Shown here in pieces: positions 7,926 to 14,075 of a DNA stretch of 16,396 nt (positions are counted from its first letter, which is position 1; every line of letters begins with the position of its first letter). The stretch is taken from positions 10,001-26,396 of the forward strand of contig JADJSY010000046.1 of assembly GCA_016711435.1 (NCBI GenBank), written 5' to 3'. A program made the position numbers and the translations under genes. The notes beneath the pieces were generated by a model. It worked only from the letters and a program-made list of their open reading frames with translations. It was not told the DNA's origin and ran no database searches. This DNA comes from Lewinellaceae bacterium. Its GTDB lineage: Bacteria; Bacteroidota; Bacteroidia; Chitinophagales; Saprospiraceae.

Positions 7926-9405
7926 TCACCTGGGTATAATCACAAGATTGGCTTCTGTGTGTTCCAAAAACGCATGGCATTTGGTCAGGTAGTCTTGCAT
8001 TTCATCTATGTCATTTCCGAAGATATTTTCACTAAACTCATGCGCTCTTTGTAGCATCCGGATATAGGGATCACAGTCTCCCCGTTTCGTAAACCTTTTT
8101 AATACGCCTGTGTAGTCATCCCTGTAAACGGTGGGTATAATAATTTTTGACTGTCCTCCTTTTACCAGTTCTGCATTCATCATGACCCGGGCGATTCTCC
8201 CGTTTCCATCTAAAAACGGATGGATTTCGCTGATAACAAACATCAATATGCTGCTTTGGAAAATGGGTGATCCAGGGCCTGGTAAAAATCGAAACTTGAA
8301 TAAGAGTACCCTTTACCAGATTCAAATCAACAAATGCCGAACTCCCTGCAAAGTTGTTTTTGTCTTTAAACTGACCTGGATTTTTATCCGTCCTGGCACT
8401 GAGTAAAATTTGATGCCGGTAAGCAAGTATTTTGAGTAATTCATCAGGCGATTGCGGTGTGTGCATCATTTCCTGCCTGTTGGAAACCAACTGGTAAGTT
8501 CCTAATACGTCATGGCTGTCCTGATTTCTGGCAGGCAGTGGTTTGTTTGACGAAATGATCTGCCGGGCTTCATTGATTTCAAAAATGGTGCCTTCGATAT
8601 AGTTGGAAAAGTAACTTTCGTAGAAGGCAACATTCCGAAAAGCCGTTTCGGTCATGTTTCTATCCAGCCGGTTATTGAATTCCTTTTTTTGCAATTCGCG
8701 GAAAAGCACTTCAAAGAGTTCCATTCTGGCAGGGTCATAGGGTGCGCCAAATGCCCTTGCAATTGACAAGGGAGAAGAAAGTATTTTTGAGGGATGTGTC
8801 GTAAGTAAAGCGCTGATAACTTTATCCAGCCGGGCAAACGCTGCCTCCATCTTAATCTCTGCTGTAATGGCCCTTGCCTGGTCTCTCAGCCTGTTTATTT
8901 CCTCTTCACCATTTACCCGGATGATTTGTTCGAGTTTTTCTTCCAATTCAGAAAGGGCCAGACATTTTGAGTCATCACCTTTCTTTGTTGACGGGTGAAG
9001 ATTTTCCAGAAATGCCCTCGCCTTTTGCGATGCGTACAATTTCCCTGATATTGGGTAGTCTCTCTCTATGGGTTTATGGCCTTCCAGAAAGCGGATCGTA
9101 ATGCCCGGAAGGTTTATTTTTTTGGTATACGTATACGTCAAAAATATCTGACCGGATTTCGTCGGTTGAAATTCAAAAGCAGAACGATGACTTAAAAGTG
9201 CGCCGGGATATAGTTTACCCAGTATTTGAAAAAGATTTCGTCTTATGATTTCCTCCACCGGGGCTATCAGGTTCGATGAATAAACGCGCGCGGCAATTTT
9301 CCTGATTTTGCCTTCTTTCAGAAGTCGGGAAATTTGTTTTGATGTCCTTGAATCTGCCGAACCAAAAATTATTTCCTGTAGATGTATGGGTAGAATATTT
9401 TCCAT
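7926..9405 (-). pseudogene. AbiEi-like DNA-binding domain fused to class II Fic domain, frameshifted
   Basis: With two frames repaired this encodes about 493 residues. The N-terminal part (about 1-140: SKQISRLLKEGKIRKIAARV, PGALLSHRSAFE, GQIFLTYTYTKK) resembles the winged-helix antitoxin of AbiEi type. The C-terminal part is a Fic AMP-transferase. FSNYIEG at about 266-272 matches the class II inhibitory motif (S/T)xxxEG, and HPFLDGNGRIAR is the intact catalytic motif. Fic enzymes transfer AMP or related groups to protein hydroxyls and are self-inhibited by this Glu. Frame breaks lie near 8300 (CAAGTTTCG where CAAGGTTTCG would restore frame) and near 8250 (TATTGATG where TATTTGATG would restore it). 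Both are single-base losses in short homopolymer runs, and the protein reads cleanly on both sides. Start ATG at 9405 sits inside the last of four operator-like palindromes. It is either a recent pseudogene or a sequencing artefact. Confidence 0.82.
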
Positions 9406-9507
9406 TTTGAGCGTTCTAATCGACAAAAATAGCAAATATTTTCCAGTATGAAATTGTTTATGGAAAATATTTTCCAGTAAAACGTATAGAATTGAAAATA
9501 TTTTCCA
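9389..9507 (-). promoter_or_regulatory. Four phased operator palindromes upstream of the Fic gene
   Basis: A perfect 16-bp palindrome TGGAAAATATTTTCCA lies at 9461-9476. Related copies are centred at 9499.5 (7 of 8 pairs), 9437.5 (6 of 8) and 9396.5 (5 of 8, overlapping the start codon). All four keep the half-site ATTTTCCA. Centre-to-centre distances are 31, 31 and 41 bp, close to 3, 3 and 4 helical turns, so all sites face the same side of the DNA. Negative autoregulation by the protein's own N-terminal domain is inferred. Confidence 0.8.
9424..9431 (-). promoter_or_regulatory. Promoter -7 box of the Fic gene
   Basis: The - strand reads TATTTTTG, an exact TAnnTTTG match, 18 nt before the ATG at 9405. 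The -33 region 19 nt upstream is only ATTT, a weak match. One operator copy fills the spacer and another lies just upstream, as expected for a repressible promoter. Confidence 0.65.
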
Positions 9508-9632
9508 AAATTTGATCTGCCGAGGCGGAACGTACAAGGGAATGCTGCTTTCTATTAAATGTATGCTTCAAGGGGCTGAATTGTAGCAAATGGCCTGTGA
9601 TTGGAAGCACGAAAATATCCTGCTATACGTTT

Positions 9633-9708
9633 GCGGCAGGTCGAAAAAGACACTGCCGCGGCGTTGGGTACGGGTTTAAAGAGAAAGTTGGAACACCTGC
9701 CGGGGCGG
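9633..9708. repeat. Diverged third copy of the Fic-flanking repeat
   Basis: The run GCGGCAGGTCGAAAAAGACACTGC, described here by its blocks GGCAGGTCG and GACACTGC, then GCGGCG, GGGTT and CCTGCCGGGGC, follows the order and orientation of the right arm 7843-7917. The arm has GCAGCAGGTCG, GACACTGC, GCGGCG, GGGGTT and CCTGACGAGGC. It lies on the promoter side of the Fic gene. Confidence 0.65.
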
Positions 9709-9756
9709 AAAAGTTTTTATGAGCGCTGGATATTAATTAACACGTCCTAGTTTTAA

Positions 9757-9776
9757 TCCTTCTTCTATTGGAATTG
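9757..9776 (+). repeat. Short direct repeat right of the Fic module
   Basis: This is the partner of the direct repeat at 7621-7640 (19 of 20 identical). It continues into GGCCCTCAG, which also resembles the GGCCCGCAG at about 7565-7573. Confidence 0.7.
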
Positions 9777-10083
9777 GCCCTCAGTTTCAACCCATAAAGT
9801 ACCCACGGAATAAGAGCAGGTTTGAAATAAGGACGGCCCTCGCAGGCAGTAAAGGGTAAATAGCAAGGGCACAATATTGACCGGATACTTGAGTAGCCAC
9901 ATAAGAAAAAACGTGTTTTTGAATTTATCCAGCATATCATTTGGTAATTGTGCGAAGTTCGCTACCTTTTACCCTGATTAGTGTGGTTTTTAACCTTTTT
10001 AAGGTTCATTTTCAGGGGTAGGGAATTCAGTTCGGGTCAGTCTCTACACCTTTATCGCAGGTTTGATACAGGCGTTTGTAAGT

Positions 10084-10233
10084 GGGTGTCTCATAAGCAT
10101 CGACATCAGAAATGGTGCAAATTTTATTTCGTTTTCGCTACCAGAACCTTTCCAGGTTTTAAAACCTGGAAAGGTTAGCACTCGTTAAAAATAAATTCGG
10201 CTCTATTTTTTGGTTGGGTCTTATGAGATACCC
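10084..10233. mobile_element. MITE-like palindromic element upstream of cas6
   Basis: Terminal inverted repeats GGGTGTCTCATAAG (10084-10097) and CTTATGAGATACCC (10220-10233) differ at one position. They enclose partly symmetrical arms around a perfect 32-bp palindrome at 10145-10176, whose half is AACCTTTCCAGGTTTT. It has no coding capacity. Length, terminal repeats and symmetry fit a non-autonomous mobile element or a REP-like palindrome. I see no target-site duplication. It ends 44 nt before the cas6 start. Confidence 0.65.
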
Positions 10234-10277
10234 TCGTTCATATTTACCCTTCATCCATCCACAACACCTTTATTTTT

Positions 10278-11114
10278 ATGCAATTCAAAATTACCCTTCG
10301 CTGCCTCGATGCACACCCCGTTTTACCGGTCAACTACCAGTATGAATTATCCGCCTGGATATACCGGGTCATACAAAATGCCGATACGGACTATGCCGCT
10401 TTTCTGCACCGACAAGGTTATACTACCGGGCGCAAATCATTCAAACTCTTCTGTTTTTCTCAGTTGAACATCCCCCGGCGCACGATCGAGGGCGACCGGT
10501 TGCTGATTCAGTCGCGGGAAATGTCGTTCACCATCGGCTTTTACCTCGACCGCACGGCGGAGGAATTTGTACGTGGCCTGTTCAGCCAACAGCAATTCAG
10601 CCTCGGCGACCGGATCAGCAGGGTTCAACTGGCCGTGCAAACCGTAGAACTACGCCCCATGCAATTGCCGCCCGGCAATCAACCGGTGCTGATTCGCAGC
10701 CTCTCGCCCATCGTGGTCGCCCGCAAACGCCTGGACAACGCGCCCGACGAATACCTGCACCCTGACGATCCGGACTTCGGCAGACTGCTGTTCATCAACC
10801 TGTTGGATAAATATGTCGCCGCTACCGGGCCAGGCGCCGCCTTCCCTGGTGGGATGCCGGGCGATTTCTGTTTCCGACCCGTCGGCGCTGCGCCTAAATC
10901 AAAACTGATCACGATCAAAAGCGGTACCGCCGCACAGACCAAAGTAAAAGGCTGGATGTTCGATTTTGCGGTGGACGCGCCGAGGGAACTACTGGAAACC
11001 GGCCTGCTGGCGGGCTGGGGACGGATGAACGGGGAGGGCTTCGGTTGCGTGGAAATTATCCCGGCCCCGCGCTTGGCGCCCGCTCAGGTATACAGCAACG
11101 CTGCATTGAAATGA
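10278..11114 (+). CDS. cas6: CRISPR-associated endoribonuclease Cas6
   Basis: The 278-residue protein cuts the CRISPR precursor transcript within each repeat to make guide RNAs. It shows the tandem ferredoxin-like arrangement of Cas6. The C-terminal glycine-rich loop GWGRMNGEGFGC lies at residues 246-257. An N-terminal region with Tyr29, His44 (AFLHRQGY) and Lys53 (GRKSFKLFCFS) resembles the Tyr/His/Lys triad known from Pyrococcus Cas6. About 20 residues follow the glycine-rich loop, somewhat longer than usual. Start ATG at 10278 follows the MITE-like element by 44 nt. The stop overlaps the next gene's start by ATGA. It is the first cas gene of the locus, and the frame is intact. Confidence 0.93.
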   Translation: MQFKITLRCLDAHPVLPVNYQYELSAWIYRVIQNADTDYAAFLHRQGYTTGRKSFKLFCFSQLNIPRRTIEGDRLLIQSREMSFTIGFYLDRTAEEFVRGLFSQQQFSLGDRISRVQLAVQTVELRPMQLPPGNQPVLIRSLSPIVVARKRLDNAPDEYLHPDDPDFGRLLFINLLDKYVAATGPGAAFPGGMPGDFCFRPVGAAPKSKLITIKSGTAAQTKVKGWMFDFAVDAPRELLETGLLAGWGRMNGEGFGCVEIIPAPRLAPAQVYSNAALK

Positions 11115-11662
11115 ATACGTGTTGGCCGGCACTGGTTCCCGGTGCATTCTACCATGTGTATAACCGGGGCAACAACCGTGAAAATATATTCTACTCCGCC
11201 GAAAACGTCCGATTTTTTCTGGAGCGGTACACGCCAAGTCTTCAAGACTTGGTAAGTCTAACGGGAAAAGAAAAGACGTTTTCGATCCCCGAAGAGACGG
11301 GCATCTTGGTAAGTCATCAGTTTCGACTGATGTTTATGTCATACGCTAAAGCGATCAACAAACAGGAGGGCCGGGTTGGCAGTCTTTTTCAGAAGGGATT
11401 CAGGCGTAAACCGGTGGCATCTGAACAGCACCTGATTAACATGGTACTGTATATACATGCAAACCCGCAACTGCATGGCCTCTGCGGCGATTTCAGGGGC
11501 TGGACGGATAGTTCGTATTATTCCATGCTCTCGGAAAGCCCGACACGCCTGCAACGCCGGGCGGTACTGGACTGGTTTGGCGGGAAAGAAGCGTTTGTGG
11601 AACGACATCGTGGGTATATTGACTGGAAAACGGCAGGGGAGGGGTGGATCGAGGAGGAGTAA
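11111..11662 (+). CDS. REP-associated tyrosine transposase (RAYT), lacking the HUH segment
   Basis: The 183-residue protein is a Y1/IS200-like RAYT, a single-strand DNA nuclease family linked to REP palindromes. Family hallmarks are VPGAFYHVYNRGNNRENIFY (residues 9-28), SHQFRLMFMSYAKAINKQ (68-85), GSLFQKGFRRKPV (90-102), YIHANPQLHG (114-123) and FRGWTDSSY (128-136). The Tyr in YIHANP is the likely nucleophile position. In normal relatives a stretch with the metal-binding HUH motif (of the form PNHFHLL) lies between the first two blocks. Here only about 30 residues separate them and no HxH is present, so nuclease activity should be lost. The ATG at 11111 overlaps the cas6 stop (ATGA), implying coupled translation. 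An earlier in-frame ATG at 11045 would lie inside cas6 and is unlikely. Confidence 0.85.
   Translation: MNTCWPALVPGAFYHVYNRGNNRENIFYSAENVRFFLERYTPSLQDLVSLTGKEKTFSIPEETGILVSHQFRLMFMSYAKAINKQEGRVGSLFQKGFRRKPVASEQHLINMVLYIHANPQLHGLCGDFRGWTDSSYYSMLSESPTRLQRRAVLDWFGGKEAFVERHRGYIDWKTAGEGWIEEE
11234..11332. repeat. Palindromes within the RAYT gene at the missing HUH region
   Basis: CCAAGTCTT-C-AAGACTTGG is a perfect palindrome at 11234-11252. CTTGGTAAGTC recurs directly at 11248-11258 and 11305-11315. CATCAGT-TTCG-ACTGATG forms a 7-bp hairpin with a TTCG loop at 11315-11332. All lie exactly where the HUH coding segment is absent. Confidence 0.7.
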
Positions 11663-11665
11663 GCA

Positions 11666-11687
11666 GTTATCCGTTATTAGTTATCCG
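11666..11687. repeat. 14-bp direct repeat after the RAYT gene
   Basis: GTTATCCG at 11666-11673 recurs at 11680-11687 on a 14-bp register (GTTATCCGTTATTA unit). It is closely similar to the repeat after yihY at 4953-4979. Confidence 0.65.
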
Positions 11688-11703
11688 TGTTGATAATCAA
11701 GCA

Positions 11704-11734
11704 TTTGTAAAAAATTTAAGCAAAATTAATTTTG
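11704..11734 (+). promoter_or_regulatory. Promoter of the WYL regulator gene
   Basis: TTTG (11704-11707), a 19-nt spacer and TAATTTTG (11727-11734) match the Bacteroidota promoter consensus exactly. The expected start near 11741 leaves a leader of about 110 nt before the ATG at 11853. It means the regulator and downstream genes need not depend on the cas6 transcript. Confidence 0.75.
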
Positions 11735-11749
11735 CATACCTACTTAAGC

Positions 11750-11780
11750 AAAAGGGCAAAACTTCAAGGAGCAAAAGGCA
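11750..11780 (+). repeat. 31-bp dispersed repeat, copy B
   Basis: AAAAGGGCAAAA followed by CTTCAAGG and AGCAAAAGGCA matches 6534-6564 at 28 of 31 positions. Here it lies in the predicted 5' leader of the WYL gene. Confidence 0.75.
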
Positions 11781-11789
11781 TTAAAAATC

Positions 11790-11822
11790 AATTAGTTGCA
11801 AAATATTTGGTATTAACTAATT
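11790..11822. promoter_or_regulatory. Possible operator dyad before the WYL gene
   Basis: AATTAGTT (11790-11797) and AACTAATT (11815-11822) are perfect inverse 8-mers separated by 17 nt, ending 30 nt before the ATG. The arrangement could bind the WYL regulator or fold in the leader mRNA. This is inferred from symmetry alone. Confidence 0.35.
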
Positions 11823-11852
11823 AATAGTTTGTATAGAAAAAACTTTAAAGCC

Positions 11853-12770
11853 ATGCCAAAAGATACTGAATACGGCACCAAGATCTGGTTGTTGCGCGTC
11901 ATGCAAGCCTTGATCGAGCGACCTTACGGCTATACCAAACAACGACTGGCCACCGAATACGGAGTGCATCCGGATACCATCGGCAATGACTTCGAAGCCT
12001 TTGTTAATATGGGATTCGAGATGGAACGCGATGAAAGGCACCGCTATGCTTTCATTGTAGATAAGAAATTGAAGAAAGTAAGCGAATTGCTTTATTTCTC
12101 GGAAGAAGAACGCGTGCTGCTATACGAGGCCGTCGACAGTATCCGAACCACACCGGAAAAACAGGCGCGTCTGAAAGAGAAACTGCACTCGCTGTACGAC
12201 TACAGCCGACTGGGCTTCTCCAACCTGCGCAAACCGCATTTAGCCAAGGTGGATTTGCTGGAACAGGCCAAGGCTGAAAAGAAACAGGTGTTGCTGGAAG
12301 GATACCGCTCTTCCAACAGTAATATGATTGCAGACCGTGTGGTAGAACCTTTTCATGTCAGCCCCGAGAGGACACCCTGCAAAGTTTCGACGCGGAAAAA
12401 CGAATCCCACGCCATTTCCGCATTTTACGCATTGCACGGTGCGCATTCTCGATCAACCCTGGCGCTTTGAAGGCCACCACAACATACAGCGTACCGACTG
12501 TTTTCGTATCGTCAACAACGACCAGGTCAATGTACACCTGCGCCTGAGCGTTGGCGCCTGCAATGAATTAGTGGAGCGCTACCCGCTGACAAAATCCTAT
12601 ATCCTGGAAACCAGCGATCCGCATTACTTCGACTTCCAATGCAGCGTAAACAGCCAGTTTTTCGGACTGTCCAATTTTATTCTCGGTTTCTACCACCTTG
12701 ATATTGAGGTGATTGCGCCGGATTCGTTGCGGGATTTTTGCGGGAGGAAGTGGGGAAGATGAGGTTTTAG
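11853..12770 (+). pseudogene. WYL-domain transcriptional regulator of the CRISPR locus, frameshifted
   Basis: Repaired, this reads about 306 residues. The N-terminal winged helix (about 10-60) contains YTKQRLATEYGVHPDTIGNDFEAF. A linker follows, then the WYL domain with KKQVLLEGYRSSNSNMIADRVVEPFHV, WRFEGHHNIQRTDCFRIVNNDQV and a C-terminal extension NFILGFYHLDIEVIAPDSLRDF. WYL proteins sense nucleotide-type ligands and often control CRISPR-Cas operons. Three breaks are visible, at about 12366 (before EDTLQSFD), 12438 (before VRILDQPW) and 12737 (GGGATTTTTGCGG). Adding one base at each restores a continuous protein ending at the TAG 12768-12770. The start ATG at 11853 (MPKDTEYGT) is the first in frame after the promoter and begins the family-like sequence. 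Confidence 0.82.
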
Positions 12771-12780
12771 AGGGGAGGGA

Positions 12781-12806
12781 AGCGGCTGCCAAAATGGACA
12801 GCCGCT
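12781..12806 (+). terminator. Strong hairpin after the WYL gene
   Basis: AGCGGCTG (12781-12788) and CAGCCGCT (12799-12806) are perfect 8-bp arms around a 10-nt loop, 11 nt after the repaired WYL stop. There is no T-run, so it is a weak terminator at best. It may protect the 3' end or reduce read-through. Confidence 0.45.
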
Positions 12807-12956
12807 GAAACCAAATGGTGATTAAAGATTGATTATCACCAATCTATCTAAATTTCAATTCCAAAATGGTGCGATTATAATTCGGTAAAGGTAGTAGACT
12901 CTAATAATATTTCAAGAATTTTTAAAATTTATTACACTAATCTATCTAATGGGATA

Positions 12957-12964
12957 TATATTTG
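12957..12964 (+). promoter_or_regulatory. Candidate -7 box for the DUF3800 gene
   Basis: TATATTTG matches TAnnTTTG and lies 39 nt before the ATG at 13004. No TTTG or TTG is found at the right distance upstream, so it is only a half match. The flanking spacer is very AT-rich, with an 11-bp direct repeat AATCTATCTAA at 12841-12851 and 12939-12949. Confidence 0.4.
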
Positions 12965-13003
12965 CAATATCAACTGTTTATAATAAGGCATTGGCAGTAT
13001 ACC

Positions 13004-13771
13004 ATGGAGAAATATATTTTTATAGACGAGAGCGGAAGCCCTCAATTTTACGCCAGGGGCGACGTCCGCTTTGGATCGAGCAGGATTTGTTCCTGTGATG
13101 TTTCTTAGAATGGTAACGACTAATGATCGTGTAACCCTCAGAAGGGCTATTTGGATTTTCAAAATCGTATCTTGTCCGACCCATTATTGAACTCAATTTA
13201 CTCTGTAGCAAAACCAAATTGGTATTTGCATGGCAGTGCCGATCATTCGGACATCAATCTAAAAACGGCTGAGTTTATCAGAGAAATTGGAAGGTTTCGA
13301 GTTTCATGCTGTTATTGGACGTAAACTACCCGAAGTATTTATTGGCAAAACACAATGGCAATGCCATCGAATTTTATTGACTTACTTTCCAAGATGCTAG
13401 AATTAGATGCTTTGGAAACAGACTGCCAATACCACTTGTATCTGAGTCAAAGGCAGAGTAATACAGAACAGCGGTTTTCAGCGGCTTTTGAAAGAGCAGT
13501 TGAGGCAAAGAGTAAAAAGATTGGTAAGATTTCATATTCCTGTACTATTGTCCGAAGCCAAGATTTTCCCGAAATGAGTTTGGTGGATTATTTGCTGTGG
13601 GCTTTGCAACGGTATATCATCATAGGGGGAGAGAATAAACGGTATTTCGCCGCCTTAAGAAACATTACGCAAAGCATTCTTGATGTCTATGAAAACGAAG
13701 GAATTGGAAGACTTACAGCATCGGGGATCCATTTGATATGGATAAGGCTAGTCCGTTCTTCCTTAAAATGA
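13004..13771 (+). pseudogene. DUF3800 family protein, multiply frameshifted
   Basis: The start MEKYIFIDESGSPQFY carries the DUF3800 hallmark FIDESG (residues 6-11, Asp8 the conserved acid of this RNase H-like family). Switching frame recovers successive blocks in the right order: AGFVPVMFLRMVTTNDR, SDPLLNSIYSVAKPNWYLHG, SADHSDINLKTAEFI, LEGFEFHAVIGRKLPEVFIG, LLSKMLELDALETDCQYHLY, EMSLVDYLLWALQRYI and DWKTYSIGDPFDMDKASPFF. At least six frame changes occur in under 770 nt, although each block looks undamaged. The family has no established reaction but recurs in defence and mobile regions. The gene sits between the regulator and cas8 and may be a passenger. The stop near 13771 is the most likely end. 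Confidence 0.72.
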
Positions 13772-13850
13772 AAAACAACTCTCCAAAGCACCGTCCCGAA
13801 TACTCAGGATCCTCCACAGGGCGTGGGTTTATGAAACTTTGGAAAGTTGT
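13771..13850 (-). ncRNA. Candidate structured small RNA (about 80 nt)
   Basis: On the - strand a promoter (13855-13883) predicts transcription starting at about 13850. From there ACAACTTTCCAAAG pairs over 14 bp (one G-U) with CTTTGGAGAGTTGT (13788-13775), followed by TTTTCATTTT. An inner helix CACGCCC / GGGACGGTG with bulges and a self-complementary AGGATCCT loop lie inside. The wobble is allowed only in the - strand RNA; the + strand copy has a C-A mismatch. A REP-like repeat is the alternative. Confidence 0.5.
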
Positions 13851-13854
13851 GATG

Positions 13855-13883
13855 CAAAGATAAGGCAAATACCCTTTTTGCAA
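13855..13883 (-). promoter_or_regulatory. Promoter of the candidate small RNA
   Basis: The - strand reads TTG (13883-13881), an 18-nt spacer and TATCTTTG (13862-13855), an exact TAnnTTTG box. The expected start, about 5-7 nt downstream, coincides with the first base of the stem at 13850. Confidence 0.55.
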
Positions 13884-14075
13884 CACATAGTAGTAAATTT
13901 TTAATAGTGGTTGTTGCGCTGGAAATCGAAGTTTTGGGGTAGAAGAGAATTTTAGGGGGCAGGAAATGGGTTCGAGGGAGGGAGGGAATCTTTGTGGAGC
14001 CAGTCGAATGAAACGTCAATAGATAAAAATGATGTTCTGTTTAAAGAATTATTGAAAAACATAAGAATCAAGAAA
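13884..14075. other. Spacer upstream of cas8
   Basis: This gap has a short purine-rich tract (about 13930-13990) and no supportable gene. No exact TAnnTTTG box on the + strand was found. cas8 translation most likely begins at 14076. Confidence 0.5.

Larger units (their letters stand above)
9508..10277. other. Intergenic region between the Fic module and cas6
   Basis: No gene is supportable in these 770 nt. It holds the diverged Fic-flank repeat (9633-9708), the direct repeat at 9757-9776 and a small hairpin AACCTT-TTT-AAGGTT (9992-10006). The hairpin lies inside a weaker palindrome ending in TACCCTGA/TCAGGGGTA. The MITE-like element is at 10084-10233. No CRISPR repeats are present and no clear cas6 promoter is visible. 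Confidence 0.6.

Noticed and set aside
9407..9537. 44-codon N-terminal extension of the Fic gene
   Set aside because: It would translate through the promoter and operator palindromes. ATG at 9405 starts the domain-like sequence.
7446..10277. CRISPR array near cas6
   Set aside because: No regularly spaced repeats of 28-37 bp were seen. The repeats found are inverted or diverged copies.
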